A stretch of 64,000 nt of DNA from Aliarcobacter skirrowii CCUG 10374 (GCF_003544835.1 NZ_CP032099.1:124001-188000); one strand, 5' to 3'. Positions 1 to 9,683 are shown, counted from the stretch's first letter. Made by a program: numbers and translations. The notes: generated from the letters alone by a model not told the origin.

Positions 1-629
1 GAATTGAAGATTTAGGTGTTTATGAAGTTATTGGAAATGTTGATGCAATTTTAGTTGCTGGTGGATTTGGAGCACGAGGTGTTGAAGGTAAATTAAAAGC
101 TATTCAATATGCAAGAGAGAATAATATTGTATTTTTAGGAATTTGTCTTGGAATGCAACTATCAATTGTTGAGTTTGGAAGAAATGTTTTAGGACTTGAA
201 GATGCAAACTCTGTTGAATTTGATGAGAACACAACAAATCCAATGATATATTTAATTGATGAGTTTATAGATCAAAGTGGACATAAACAATTAAGAACTA
301 GCAAATCACCAATGGGTGGAACTATGAGATTAGGAGAGTATCCATTTACTCCACTAAAAGGCTCAAAATTACAAAAAGCTTATGGAGACAAAGATCAATA
401 TTTTGAAAGACATAGACATAGATATGAAGCAAATCCAAAATATAAAGAGGCTTTAGAGAAGGCTGGAATGATTGTAAGTGGAGAGTCAAATGGGCTTATT
501 GAGGTGGTTGAACTAAGAGATCATCCTTGGTTTGTTGGAGTACAGTTCCATCCAGAGTTTACATCTCACTTAGAGACACCAAATCCAATTATTTTAGAGT
601 TTGTAAAACAGGCTAATAAACCAAAATAA
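1..629 (+). CDS. pyrG: CTP synthase, C-terminal part (5' end outside window)
   Basis: Makes CTP from UTP, ATP and glutamine in the cytoplasm. Only the class I glutamine amidotransferase part is visible. The reading frame is open from base 3, so the first ATG at 153 is internal and not the start. The nucleophile elbow GICLGMQ, with its Cys codon at 144-146, is present, and near the end the VQFHPEF motif supplies the catalytic His and Glu. The TAA stop shares its last base with the recJ ATG (taATG), so the two genes are probably co-transcribed and translationally coupled. The family identity is secure; the synthase domain lies upstream of the window. Confidence 0.96.
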   Translation, partial: IEDLGVYEVIGNVDAILVAGGFGARGVEGKLKAIQYARENNIVFLGICLGMQLSIVEFGRNVLGLEDANSVEFDENTTNPMIYLIDEFIDQSGHKQLRTSKSPMGGTMRLGEYPFTPLKGSKLQKAYGDKDQYFERHRHRYEANPKYKEALEKAGMIVSGESNGLIEVVELRDHPWFVGVQFHPEFTSHLETPNPIILEFVKQANKPK

Positions 630-2194
630 TGTCGAAAATTACAAAGCAGAAGCTTTTTGAAATCTTAAATGCAAGACATTTGAATAATCCATATTCAAAG
701 CTTGCATCAATACCATCTCCAAACAGTTTTAAAGATATAGATATTGCATCAAAACGAGTTAAAGAGGCTATAGAAAACAAGGAAAAAATAACTATAGTTG
801 GTGACTATGATGTTGATGGAGTTGTATCAACTACAATTATGTTAGAGTTTTTTGACTTTATTGGTGTAAAAGTTGATTATATAATTCCAAATAGATTTGA
901 ACATGGATATGGCTTATCTCCTAAAATTGCAAATATGATAGATAGTGGCTTAGTAATTACAGTTGATAATGGAATAAGTGCTTATGAAGCATCTATCATT
1001 TTAAAAGATAAAAATATTGATTTAATCATAACAGATCACCACACTGTAGGAGATAAACTCCCAGTTGCTCTTGCAATTATTAATCCAAAACAAAAAGATT
1101 GCAATTTTGAGTTTAAAGAGATTTGTGGAGCTCAAGTAGCTTGGTATTTTTGTGCTGCAATAAAAAAGCAGATGAATTTAAATGTTGATATGTCAAGTTT
1201 TTTAGATCTTCTATCTTTGGCAATAATTGCAGATATTATGCCAATGACAACTCTTAATTATACAATGGTAAAACAGGGTTTAAAGAAGATGAAACTCTCT
1301 TCAAGAGAGGCTTTTAAACTATTAAATCAAAGCTTAGCAAAAGATATTTTGGCATCTGATGATGTTGGATTTATGATAGCACCAAAGATAAATAGTGCTG
1401 GAAGAATGGATGATGCATCTATTGCTTTAGAGTTTTTATTATCAAAATCACAAAATAGTGCTTATGAGAGTTTAGCTTTATTGGATGAGTTAAATAATTA
1501 TAGAAAAGCACTACAAGAAGAGATTACTTTAAAAGCACAAAGTCAGATTAAAAATGAAGATAGAGCGATTGTTGTTTGGGGTGAAGATTGGCATGAAGGA
1601 GTAATAGGAATAGTTGCTTCAAAATTATCAAATAAATATAAAAAACCAGCCTTTATATTCTCAATAAAAGATAATCTTGCAAAAGGTAGTGCTAGAGCAA
1701 ACTCTTCAATAAATCTTTATGATTTAATCTCAAATGCAAAAGATATTTTAAATGGTTTTGGTGGTCATAAAAATGCAGCTGGATTATCTTTGAATGCTTT
1801 AAAACTTGAAGAGTTTAAAGATATTATAAATAAGAGTTTAGATAACTTTGAAGATAATCTTCACGATGAGCTTGAAACTTTGGGTGAGTTAGATGTTCAA
1901 AGTGTTGATTTAGAGTTCTTAGATATTATTGAGAGTTTTGAACCATATGGTTTAGAGAATGAAAGACCTATATTTAAAGTTTCAAATGCAAATTTAATTA
2001 AATATGAACTAATTGGAAGAGATAAAAATCATTTAAAGTTGATTTTAAATAGTGATGGATATTTATTTGAAGCAATTAAATTTAACGAAAAGAGTTTAGA
2101 TTTAAAAGAGAGTTTAGATTTGATTTTGTCAATATCAAAAAATGAGTTTAGAGGAGTTGTTAAACCTCAATTTCTAATTCAAGAGATACTATAA
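629..2194 (+). CDS. recJ: single-stranded-DNA-specific exonuclease RecJ
   Basis: Degrades single-stranded DNA 5' to 3' in recombination and mismatch/base-excision repair. At 521 residues it is slightly shorter than typical RecJ. DHH phosphoesterase motifs are visible: GDYDVDG around residues 58-64, DNG at 113-115 and DHH at 136-138, followed by the DHHA1 motif GFGGHKNAAG around 375-385 and a C-terminal OB-like region. These Asp/His residues bind the catalytic metals. The ATG overlaps the pyrG stop by one base. The 3' end overlaps the convergent FlgO-like gene by six bases, leaving no room for a separate terminator. Confidence 0.95.
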   Translation: MSKITKQKLFEILNARHLNNPYSKLASIPSPNSFKDIDIASKRVKEAIENKEKITIVGDYDVDGVVSTTIMLEFFDFIGVKVDYIIPNRFEHGYGLSPKIANMIDSGLVITVDNGISAYEASIILKDKNIDLIITDHHTVGDKLPVALAIINPKQKDCNFEFKEICGAQVAWYFCAAIKKQMNLNVDMSSFLDLLSLAIIADIMPMTTLNYTMVKQGLKKMKLSSREAFKLLNQSLAKDILASDDVGFMIAPKINSAGRMDDASIALEFLLSKSQNSAYESLALLDELNNYRKALQEEITLKAQSQIKNEDRAIVVWGEDWHEGVIGIVASKLSNKYKKPAFIFSIKDNLAKGSARANSSINLYDLISNAKDILNGFGGHKNAAGLSLNALKLEEFKDIINKSLDNFEDNLHDELETLGELDVQSVDLEFLDIIESFEPYGLENERPIFKVSNANLIKYELIGRDKNHLKLILNSDGYLFEAIKFNEKSLDLKESLDLILSISKNEFRGVVKPQFLIQEIL

Positions 2195-2806
2195 AACCAA
2201 AGGTCTCCTAGTATTCTCTCTTAAGAACTTCTCTTTTTCAAGCTCTTTTTGATTTTCTGGATTAAGAAATCCTTCAAGATTTAAAATCTCATCATCAATT
2301 TGAGTTCTCTCAAATGCACTACCTACAATATTTCCACTTCTAAGCTCTATTAATTTTATAAAAATATTTAAAGTTTTACTTGTAATTGAGTAAGAGCCAA
2401 CAAGTGCATATCTTGAATCAACTTCATCTGATAATATCTTTTTATGCTCTCTTGTTAAAACATTCAGACCACTTTTACCAAACTCAAACTCTTTTGTAAG
2501 TTCAACTTCTCTAGTAATAATATTTTTTGAAGCTAATGTATCTTTTAACATATTTGATAATAAAAAACCAAGTTCTGAACGATTTTTTAAGTTATCAACA
2601 TTTACAAAATCTGAAACTAAAACAACATCATCCAAATAGATATGTCTACTTAAATTTAAAGATGGTTTATCAACCATATTTGTAATCATTAAGTGAAAAT
2701 TTGTAGCTTTTGTAATTGGGTTTTTGTATGAACAAGATACAAGAAAAAAAGAAAAAAAAGCTAGAGCTAAAATTAGCCCTAGCTTCTTTAAAAATAGTTG
2801 AGGCAT
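2189..2806 (-). CDS. FlgO-family outer-membrane lipoprotein (second of tandem pair)
   Basis: Probable envelope lipoprotein. A hydrophobic leader ends in a lipobox-like FLVSC followed by a FlgO-type domain (start/middle: DVVLVSDFV; later YALVGSYS and an amphipathic KLIEL..GNIVG strand). In Vibrio and Campylobacter, FlgO/FlgP-type proteins stabilise the flagellum in the outer membrane; here the role is inferred. An upstream in-frame ATG at 2824 exists, but the ATG at 2806 lies one base after the stop of the preceding gene and has a purine-rich AAGAGATAAG stretch just before it, so I prefer 2806 (205 residues). It is distantly similar to its upstream neighbour, suggesting an old duplication. Confidence 0.75.
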   Translation of the reverse strand: MPQLFLKKLGLILALAFFSFFLVSCSYKNPITKATNFHLMITNMVDKPSLNLSRHIYLDDVVLVSDFVNVDNLKNRSELGFLLSNMLKDTLASKNIITREVELTKEFEFGKSGLNVLTREHKKILSDEVDSRYALVGSYSITSKTLNIFIKLIELRSGNIVGSAFERTQIDDEILNLEGFLNPENQKELEKEKFLRENTRRPLVL

Positions 2807-2807
2807 C

Positions 2808-3449
2808 TTATCTCTTCTCATCAACTATTTTAATTGTTCTTAAAGGTGGACAATCACCAAATATAACACAATCATTTGCATAATTGTGATTATATGTAGC
2901 TCTTGCACTTGAGATTACTTTTCCAGTGATATTATCAATAATTCTTGCATTTAGAATTATCTTTCCAAGCTGTCTTGAGTATGTTCCAACAACAACATAG
3001 TTGCTAGGAATTTCACTTTTTAAATCTTTTCTCTCTCTTGATAGAAAATATTCACCCTTATCATTTACAGAAACTGCTAATTGTCCCCTAAACTCTGTAA
3101 CACTAAAGCCTTTATTTGAAAGCTCATCAATCATACTCTCCCCTATAACTCTTCCAAACTCTGAAGTTTGTTTAAACTTATCAAGTTGTACAAAAGAAGT
3201 TACAATAATTGATTTGTTTGTATCAACTTTTCTATTAGTTACCATCTGAGTAGCCAAAGAAGCTATAGTTGCTTCAAGAGTGTTTTGCACTACAACTTTA
3301 TTTTGTTTAAAGTTTGCAATGTTCATACCATCACTCATAGATTTAACTTTATCATACTCTGATTTAGTATCTTTATTTTTATGGCTACACCCTGCAAATA
3401 CAGAAATAACTACCAAAAGAATTGAAAATCTTAAAAACTTTTTAGACAT
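2808..3449 (-). CDS. FlgO-family outer-membrane lipoprotein (first of tandem pair)
   Basis: A 213-residue lipoprotein: leader with lipobox VFAGC (Cys 20), a polar linker, then a FlgO-like domain with IIVTSFVQLDKF, a REKKDL-like stretch (SRERKDLKSE) and YVVVGTYSRQLGK. It is likely anchored to the outer membrane and may act in flagellar or surface assembly, by analogy with FlgO of Vibrio. It is first in a two-gene minus-strand operon, its stop one base from the next ATG. It diverges from the DJ-1 gene across a 119-base AT-rich promoter region. No flagellar gene is adjacent, so the flagellar link is inference. Confidence 0.75.
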   Translation of the reverse strand: MSKKFLRFSILLVVISVFAGCSHKNKDTKSEYDKVKSMSDGMNIANFKQNKVVVQNTLEATIASLATQMVTNRKVDTNKSIIVTSFVQLDKFKQTSEFGRVIGESMIDELSNKGFSVTEFRGQLAVSVNDKGEYFLSRERKDLKSEIPSNYVVVGTYSRQLGKIILNARIIDNITGKVISSARATYNHNYANDCVIFGDCPPLRTIKIVDEKR

Positions 3450-3568
3450 ATGCTATCCTCTTTATAAATTCTTAAGATTTTATTTAAAATATACTTACAA
3501 CAACTTTATATAAGCTACTATAAACAATTTTATATATAATATTTTAGAAAATTTAAAAAGGAGATTTT

Positions 3569-4111
3569 ATGTCGAAAATTTTAGTAGCAATTTCAAATGG
3601 TTTTGAAGAGATAGAAGCTGTTAGTATAATTGATATTTGCCGTCGCGCGGGAATTGAAGTTATAACTGCTGGAGTTGAAGGTAAAAACTTAGTTGGTGCT
3701 CATAATATTAAAATAGAGATGGATAAAAAAATAACTGAAGTAGATTCAAGTGATTTTGATATGATAGTTCTTCCAGGTGGTCTTCCAAATGCTTTTACTT
3801 TAGCAGAAGATAAAGACGTTCAAAGACTTTTAAAAGAGTTTAAAGAGAAAAACAAAAAAATAGCAGCTATTTGTGCAGCGCCTTATGCACTGCACAAAGC
3901 AGGAGTTTTAAACGAAAACTATACTTGCTATCCTAGTTTTGAAAAAAAGATAAAAGATGATGGTTATCGTGATGATAAAAATGTTGTTACTGATAATAAT
4001 GTAATAACTTCAAGAGGACCAGCAACTGCTGTTGATTTTGCTTTGGAGATAGTAAAAACTTTAAAAGGTGATGATATTTATTTTCAAGTTAAAACAGGAC
4101 TTTTAGCATAA
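3569..4111 (+). CDS. DJ-1/PfpI (ThiJ/YajL-like) family protein
   Basis: A 180-residue cytoplasmic protein of the DJ-1 superfamily, whose members act as glyoxalases, chaperones or oxidative-stress sensors. The nucleophile elbow is visible as AAICAAP, with the reactive Cys near residue 105, together with an N-terminal Glu in FEEIEA (around residues 12-17) that usually polarises that Cys. The PGGLPNA segment forms the oxyanion region. A strong ribosome site (AAGGAG, seven bases upstream) supports this ATG. Family membership is firm. Which activity it has (YajL-like protection, glyoxalase III) cannot be read from the sequence. Confidence 0.9.
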   Translation: MSKILVAISNGFEEIEAVSIIDICRRAGIEVITAGVEGKNLVGAHNIKIEMDKKITEVDSSDFDMIVLPGGLPNAFTLAEDKDVQRLLKEFKEKNKKIAAICAAPYALHKAGVLNENYTCYPSFEKKIKDDGYRDDKNVVTDNNVITSRGPATAVDFALEIVKTLKGDDIYFQVKTGLLA

Positions 4112-4148
4112 TTAATATAAGCTCTCTTAGGGCTTGTATTATATTAAT
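4112..4148 (+). terminator. weak stem-loop after the DJ-1 gene
   Basis: TTAATATAAGCTC and GGGCTTGTATTATATTAA can pair with a four-base bulge around a TCTTA loop. There is no clean T-run, so termination is only possible. It lies between the DJ-1 gene and dnaE, which has its own leader. Confidence 0.3.
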
Positions 4149-4212
4149 ATCTTCTCAATAAAATTTTAGATAAAATCTTTACTTAAAAAATAAAATAGAA
4201 GATTTATAGAAT

Positions 4213-7200
4213 ATGTCAAAAATACCACAATTTACACATTTACATCTGCATACAGAGTATTCACTACTTGATGGTGCAAACAAAATAAAACCACTAGCTA
4301 AAAAGATTAAAGAGCTTGGAATGACAAGCGTTGCTATGACTGACCATGGAAATATGTTTGGAACAATAGATTTTTACAACGCTATGAAAGCTGAAGGAAT
4401 AAAGCCAATAATTGGAATGGAGGCTTATATTCATAATAGTGAAGATTTGAGTGATAAAACAAATAGACAAAGATTTCACTTATGCCTTTATGCAAAAGAT
4501 GAAGAGGGATACAAAAATCTTATGTATCTTAGTTCAAAAGCATATATGGAAGGTTTTTATTACTATCCCCGAATCAATAAACAGCTTTTAAAAGAACATA
4601 GTTCTGGTCTTGTTTGTAGTGCTGCTTGTTTACAAGGTGAAGTTAATTGGCATTTAAATACTCAAAATGAACGAAATGTAAAAAATGGTTCAAAGGGTTA
4701 TGAAGAGGCAAAAAGAGTAGCACTTGAATATAAAGAGATATTTGGAGATGATTTTTATTTAGAGATTATGAGACATGGAATTAGTGATCAACTTTTTGTT
4801 GATGACCAGATTTTAAGAATCTCTGCTGAGACTGGAATAAAAGTAGTTGCAACAAATGATACTCACTACTTAGAGCAAAAAGATGCTGATGCACATGAAG
4901 CATTTATGTGCATTGCAATGAATAAACTCTATGATGATCCAAATAGATTAAGACATAGTGTTCATGAGTTTTATTTAAAATCTCCTGAGCAAATTTATAA
5001 ACTTTATGCAGATATTCCTGAAGCCATCGAAGCAACTCAAGAGATTGCAAATAAATGTAATCTTACAATAAAACTAGGAAATCCAACTCCACCAAACTTT
5101 AAATTTACAAGAGATAAATTAAAAGAACTTAATATTGAAATCCCAGAACCAGAAAATGAGTATTCACTAGAAAATGATAAAGTTCTGTTTGCATTTGAGT
5201 GTAGAAAAGGTTTAGAAGATAGATTAAAACTTGTACCTCTTGAAAAGCATGAAGAGTATAGGGCTAGATTAGAAACAGAGATAAATATTATAAATAATAT
5301 GAAATTCCCTGGATATATGTTAATTGTTTGGGATTTTGTGAAAGTTGCAAAAGATATGCAAATTCCAGTTGGTCCAGGAAGAGGATCGGCTGCTGGAAGT
5401 TTAGTTGCATATAGTTTAAAAATTACAGATATTGACCCAATTCCTTATGGATTACTTTTTGAGAGATTTCTAAATCCAGAGAGGGTTTCAATGCCCGATA
5501 TTGATATGGATTTTTGTCAAAGTAGACGTGGAGAAATAATTGATTATGTTGTTCAACAGTATGGTCGAGCTAACGTTGCTCAAATTATCACTTTTGGTAA
5601 GCTTTTAGCAAAAGGGGTGATTAGAGATGTTGCAAGAGTTTTAGATATGCCTTATGCAAAAGCTGATGCTATGGCAAAATTAATTCCAGATGAGTTGGGA
5701 ATAAATTTATCTTCATCTTGGGAGAAAGAGCCAAAAATAAAAGAGCTATGTGAAGCAGATCCTCAAGCTGCAAGAGTTTGGGAGTATGCCTTGGCTCTTG
5801 AAGGATTAAATAGAAATGCTGGAACTCATGCAGCTGGAGTGGTTATCTCAAATGAACCACTTTGGAATAAAACACCACTATTTAAACCAAGTGGACTTGA
5901 TACAATAGCTACTCAATACAATGGAAAATATATTGAAGATGTGGATTTAATTAAATTTGACTTTCTTGGACTTAAAACTTTAACTGTAATTGATGAGGCT
6001 ATAAAATTAATAGAGCAAAGACATCAAAAAACAATAGATTTTAAAACCATAGATGTAAATGATAAAGGTGTTTATGATTTAATTCAAACAGGAGATACAT
6101 TAGGACTATTTCAAATAGAGTCTGATGGAATGCAGGATTTATGTAAAAGATTAAAACCATCAAATTTTGAGGATATTGTTGCCGTTTTAGCACTTTATAG
6201 ACCAGGACCTATGGAGTCTGGAATGCTTGATGATTTTATTGAAAGAAAGCACGGAAGAGCAAAAATTGATTACTTCCATGATGAGCTTGAAGAGGTTTTA
6301 AAACCAATACTTGAAAATACTTATGGAGTAATTGTTTATCAAGAACAGGTTATGCAAATTGTTCAAAGTGTTGGAGGTTTTTCGCTTGGAGGAGCCGATT
6401 TAGTAAGACGAGCAATGGGTAAAAAGATTAAAGAGGAGATGGATAAGCTAAAAGGTCAATTTGCAGATGGAGCCCAAGAAAAAGGATTTACAAGAGCTTA
6501 TGCAGAAGAGCTTTTTGATTTAATTGTAAAGTTTGCTGGATATGGGTTTAATAAATCTCACTCTGCTGCTTATGCTTTAGTTACTTTTTATACTTCATAT
6601 TTAAAGTGTTATTATCCAGCTGAGTTTATGGCAGCTTTATTAACACTTGAAAAAGATAATACAGATAAGGTTGTAAGATATGTTGATGAGGTAAAAAGGT
6701 TAGGATTAGAGTTATTTGCACCTGATATAAATAAATCAGACCTAGTTTTTTCAGCTACAAACATAGATGGCAAAGAGGTTGTTATGTTTGGAATGGGTGC
6801 TATTAAAGGTGCTGGTGATGTAGCCATTAAATCTATTTTAAAAGCAAGAGAAGAGGGTGATTTTAAAGATTTAGCAGATTTTATTTCAAGAATTGACTCA
6901 AGTAAGGTAAATAAAAGAGTAATTGAATCATTGGCAAAAGCTGGAGTTTTTGATAGTTTTGGTTACTCAAGAAATGCAATTTTAAGTCAAATAGAGAAAA
7001 TTTTAGATGCAACAAATAAAGCCTCAAGTGCAAAAAAAATGGCTTTTGGATCACTATTTGGTGATAGTAGTGAACTTACAACAATAGATATAGAGCTTGA
7101 TAGACTTCCTGAATATTCACAAAAAGAGATATTGGAGCTTGAAAAAGCTAGTTTAGGTTTTTATGTTTCAGGACACCCTCTTGATGAGTACAAAGATAAA

Positions 7201-7776
7201 ATTGATAAGATTAACTATACTTTATCTTCACAAATTGATGATTTAGCAGATGGTAGCCAGATTTTAATAGTTGGAAAAATAGAGGAGATTGTTGAAAAAA
7301 TCTCAAAAAAAGGTAGTAAATTTGGAATTGTATCAATTTTAGATTTCCATGGAACAGTTGAATTTATGCTATTTGAAGATAAATTAAAAGAGCTAAAAGA
7401 GAGTTTTGATTTAAATGAACCAATAGCTTTTAAGGTTCGAATTTCAAAAACAGAGCAATTTACAAGAATGAATGTTTTAAAAATAGAGACAATTTATGAA
7501 GCACAAAAAGAGAAGGTTAAAATTAAACAAAAAGAGGAGCCAGTTTTACCTTTAACTATTGCAGTTCCTCTTAGTGATGATGAGTCTATAATGCACAAAC
7601 TATTTGATATAGTAGTAAATAATCAAGGTAAAAGAGAGCTAAAGATTTTAGTAAAATCAAAATTGGCTGATATTGAATTGGAGAGCGGAATAAAGGTAAA
7701 TGATAATTTAGAAAAAGAGATTTTAAAAGTAAAAGGAGTTTATATAATAGATGTTGAAAATTCTTCTAACAAATGA
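4213..7776 (+). CDS. dnaE: DNA polymerase III subunit alpha (DnaE)
   Basis: Replicative polymerase subunit, 1187 residues, the usual DnaE1 length. The N-terminal PHP domain begins with HLHTEYSLLDG. The polymerase core has GPGRGSAAGSL and the catalytic PDIDMD motif at residues 428-433 (Asp 429 and Asp 431). A helix-hairpin-helix region follows (AGYGFNKSHSAAYA and onward), then an OB fold near residue 1010 (ILIVGKIEEI) and a C-terminal tau-binding region. The 3' end overlaps surE by 26 bases. Nothing appears missing. Confidence 0.97.
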   Translation: MSKIPQFTHLHLHTEYSLLDGANKIKPLAKKIKELGMTSVAMTDHGNMFGTIDFYNAMKAEGIKPIIGMEAYIHNSEDLSDKTNRQRFHLCLYAKDEEGYKNLMYLSSKAYMEGFYYYPRINKQLLKEHSSGLVCSAACLQGEVNWHLNTQNERNVKNGSKGYEEAKRVALEYKEIFGDDFYLEIMRHGISDQLFVDDQILRISAETGIKVVATNDTHYLEQKDADAHEAFMCIAMNKLYDDPNRLRHSVHEFYLKSPEQIYKLYADIPEAIEATQEIANKCNLTIKLGNPTPPNFKFTRDKLKELNIEIPEPENEYSLENDKVLFAFECRKGLEDRLKLVPLEKHEEYRARLETEINIINNMKFPGYMLIVWDFVKVAKDMQIPVGPGRGSAAGSLVAYSLKITDIDPIPYGLLFERFLNPERVSMPDIDMDFCQSRRGEIIDYVVQQYGRANVAQIITFGKLLAKGVIRDVARVLDMPYAKADAMAKLIPDELGINLSSSWEKEPKIKELCEADPQAARVWEYALALEGLNRNAGTHAAGVVISNEPLWNKTPLFKPSGLDTIATQYNGKYIEDVDLIKFDFLGLKTLTVIDEAIKLIEQRHQKTIDFKTIDVNDKGVYDLIQTGDTLGLFQIESDGMQDLCKRLKPSNFEDIVAVLALYRPGPMESGMLDDFIERKHGRAKIDYFHDELEEVLKPILENTYGVIVYQEQVMQIVQSVGGFSLGGADLVRRAMGKKIKEEMDKLKGQFADGAQEKGFTRAYAEELFDLIVKFAGYGFNKSHSAAYALVTFYTSYLKCYYPAEFMAALLTLEKDNTDKVVRYVDEVKRLGLELFAPDINKSDLVFSATNIDGKEVVMFGMGAIKGAGDVAIKSILKAREEGDFKDLADFISRIDSSKVNKRVIESLAKAGVFDSFGYSRNAILSQIEKILDATNKASSAKKMAFGSLFGDSSELTTIDIELDRLPEYSQKEILELEKASLGFYVSGHPLDEYKDKIDKINYTLSSQIDDLADGSQILIVGKIEEIVEKISKKGSKFGIVSILDFHGTVEFMLFEDKLKELKESFDLNEPIAFKVRISKTEQFTRMNVLKIETIYEAQKEKVKIKQKEEPVLPLTIAVPLSDDESIMHKLFDIVVNNQGKRELKILVKSKLADIELESGIKVNDNLEKEILKVKGVYIIDVENSSNK

Positions 7777-8536
7777 TGATGGATATGATGCAGTAGGACT
7801 TAAAGCTTTAATAAAAGCATTATCTCCTATTGCAAAAATTATGGTTGTGGCACCTGCAAAAAACAAATCTGCATGTGGTCACTCTTTGACATTGGATAGA
7901 CCATTAAGATTAATTAGTCTTGATGATGAGTTTTATAAAATAGATGATGCAACACCAACAGATTGTATATACTTATCTTTAGGTCACCTTTTTAAAAATG
8001 GTTACAGACCAGATTTAGTAATAAGTGGTATAAATATTGGCGCAAATATGGGAGAAGATATTACTTATAGTGGAACTTGTAGTGCTGCTATGGAGGCTGT
8101 AATACATGGTGTTCCAGCAATTGCGGTATCTCAAGTTTGTAAAGATATGTGTAGAAGTATTGTTGTTGATTGGAATTTTGAGCTAGCTTGTAAGGTAATT
8201 TTAGAGCTTGTTTCTAAAATAAAAAATGGCTCTTTCCCACTAGATGAAAGAAAGTTTTTAAATGTTAATATTCCACCACTAAAAGCTAATGAATGTAAAG
8301 GAATAAAAATTACAAAAGCTGGATATAGAGAGTATGGAAATGATGCTCATAGACACATAAATCCAAGAGGAGAAGAGTACTATTGGATTGGACTTCATCC
8401 TCTTATTTGGAGAGCAAGTCCTGATGCATCTTGTGATTTTGAAGCAATAAAAGATGGTTATGTATCTATTACCCCTGTTATGCTTGATATGACTTCTCAT
8501 AAAGATATAGAAAATTTAAAAAAATGGATAAATTAA
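7751..8536 (+). CDS. surE: 5'/3'-nucleotidase SurE
   Basis: Survival protein SurE: a metal-dependent phosphatase of nucleoside monophosphates. The signature LLTNDDG (Asp 9, Asp 10) is at the N-terminus, followed by APAKNKSACGHSLT and the SGINIGANMGEDITYSGT active-site region. At 261 residues it is full length. The ATG at 7751 lies inside the end of dnaE, 26 bases before its stop; a TTG one codon later is an alternative. The overlap implies coupling to dnaE translation. Confidence 0.95.
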   Translation: MLKILLTNDDGYDAVGLKALIKALSPIAKIMVVAPAKNKSACGHSLTLDRPLRLISLDDEFYKIDDATPTDCIYLSLGHLFKNGYRPDLVISGINIGANMGEDITYSGTCSAAMEAVIHGVPAIAVSQVCKDMCRSIVVDWNFELACKVILELVSKIKNGSFPLDERKFLNVNIPPLKANECKGIKITKAGYREYGNDAHRHINPRGEEYYWIGLHPLIWRASPDASCDFEAIKDGYVSITPVMLDMTSHKDIENLKKWIN

Positions 8537-8554
8537 AAAAAGGAAAACAAAATT

Positions 8555-8818
8555 ATGAATTTTGAAAATTCAATAAAAAAACATGTAAAAAAACTTGTAG
8601 GAGCTTTAAAGAGTGAAGAGGAGCTTCAAGAGGTATTAAAAAGAAAGTTTACAAAAAAAGAGTATAAAATATTTGTTGCTTTTGAAGAGGGTAAAACTAT
8701 AGATGAGATAAAATCTCTTGTTAAAGAGGATGATAGTGAAAAAATAAAAAAAGCTTATCAAACAACAATTAAAAAATTAAATCAAGAACTATTTAAAAAA
8801 GAGCTTGTTGAGTTTTAA
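8555..8818 (+). CDS. small lysine/glutamate-rich hypothetical protein
   Basis: An 87-residue, highly charged, mostly helical protein with no signal peptide or membrane segment. The middle (KRKFTKKEYKIFVAFEEGKTIDEI) has the look of a sigma-70 region 4 or LuxR-like helix-turn-helix ('..eyeif.l...Gkt..eIa..l'), which would suggest nucleic-acid binding. I cannot assign a family. It sits 18 bases after surE on the same strand, preceded by AAAGGAAA, so it is probably expressed from the dnaE-surE transcript that ends at the terminator at 8821. Confidence 0.7.
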   Translation: MNFENSIKKHVKKLVGALKSEEELQEVLKRKFTKKEYKIFVAFEEGKTIDEIKSLVKEDDSEKIKKAYQTTIKKLNQELFKKELVEF

Positions 8819-8820
8819 TT

Positions 8821-8855
8821 AGAGTTATTTCCAAAATTGGAAATAACTCTTTTGT
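8821..8855. terminator. bidirectional rho-independent terminator
   Basis: A perfect 12-base stem, AGAGTTATTTCC with GGAAATAACTCT, around AAAATT, followed by TTTTG on the plus strand and matching A-rich sequence on the other. It lies exactly between the convergent genes at 8555 and 8856, so it can serve both. Confidence 0.85.
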
Positions 8856-9155
8856 TTATTGAAATCTAGTTGTTTTGTAGTTTACTTTTAGTTTGTGTTT
8901 TGTAGCTCTACCTTGAACTCGTTTTCTCCACATTTTAAAACTACTTCTTTTTAAAAGATCCCTCATCATATTTTTTACTTCATTTTCACTAAACCCATAA
9001 AGCTCTTTAATAGTATCAAATGAAACTCTATCTTGCCAAGCCATCTCTATGAGTCTATTTTTATCAGACTCACTAAAAGAGAATTGAGCTACTTTTTTCT
9101 TACTTTTTTTTCTATTTTTGTTAAACTCAACTGCTTTTTGTTTATCAAAATACAT
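8856..9155 (-). CDS. DUF2805 / TIGR03643 family protein
   Basis: A 99-residue basic protein. The core LIEMAWQDRVSFDTIKELYGFSENEV followed by MRDLLKRSSFKMWRKRVQGRATKH is diagnostic of the TIGR03643/DUF2805 family. The fold looks like a winged or simple helix-turn-helix; the function is unknown. In many gamma-proteobacteria this family travels with photolyase-type genes and lipocalin, and here it lies three bases after a lipocalin gene, so the two form an operon. No catalytic residues can be named. Confidence 0.85.
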   Translation of the reverse strand: MYFDKQKAVEFNKNRKKSKKKVAQFSFSESDKNRLIEMAWQDRVSFDTIKELYGFSENEVKNMMRDLLKRSSFKMWRKRVQGRATKHKLKVNYKTTRFQ

Positions 9156-9158
9156 AAA

Positions 9159-9683
9159 CTACTCCTGAATTGTGTAGATAAGTTTTGTTTTATCAAATCC
9201 CATATTTGTAATTTTTTCTAGCAAGATATTTAAAGTTTTTTTATCCATAGATTTTTCTCTTGATAAAATCCATAAATACTCTTTTGAAGGAGTTCCAACA
9301 ATTGCATATTTATAATTTTCATCTAAATCCAAAATCCAATAATCTCCATAAAATGGTCTAAAAAAACTAACCTTTAACTTACTATTTGTCTCATCAACAC
9401 TATAAGCAACAGCTTTAGCATCTTTAAACTCATTTGTAGTTATTTTTGTACAACTATTTACAACTTGAATTTTGTTATCATCTCTTAAAGAGTAGTTTGC
9501 TTTTACATTTTTACAATCTTTTTGAAAAGAGTGCTCATATCTAGCAATCTCATACCAATCTCCAAGATATTTTTGTAAATCTACTTTTTGCACAGTTTTT
9601 AAATCTGTTGGCTCTTTTGTTGCACAAGATACAAAAAATAGTGAAACGATTAAAAATACCAAAATATTTAAATATTTTTTCAT
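9159..9683 (-). CDS. lipocalin family lipoprotein (Blc-like)
   Basis: Outer-membrane lipocalin resembling E. coli Blc, which binds lysophospholipid or other hydrophobic ligands. The leader ends in the lipobox FVSC (Cys 20), and the lipocalin signature GDWYEIARYE starts at residue 41. Later DYWILDLDENYKYAIVG and YLWILSRE correspond to Blc strands, and the C-terminal half contains the usual helix. At 174 residues the length matches Blc. It is first in an operon with the DUF2805 gene, with AAAGGGG before the ATG. The neighbourhood (photolyase remnant, photolyase, desaturase) suggests a membrane or photo-oxidative stress role, which is inference. Confidence 0.9.
   Translation of the reverse strand: MKKYLNILVFLIVSLFFVSCATKEPTDLKTVQKVDLQKYLGDWYEIARYEHSFQKDCKNVKANYSLRDDNKIQVVNSCTKITTNEFKDAKAVAYSVDETNSKLKVSFFRPFYGDYWILDLDENYKYAIVGTPSKEYLWILSREKSMDKKTLNILLEKITNMGFDKTKLIYTIQE

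Noticed and set aside
153-629. Start of pyrG at the ATG at 153
   Set aside because: The frame is open to the left edge and encodes conserved amidotransferase residues upstream (for example the Cys nucleophile at 144-146), so the ATG is internal.
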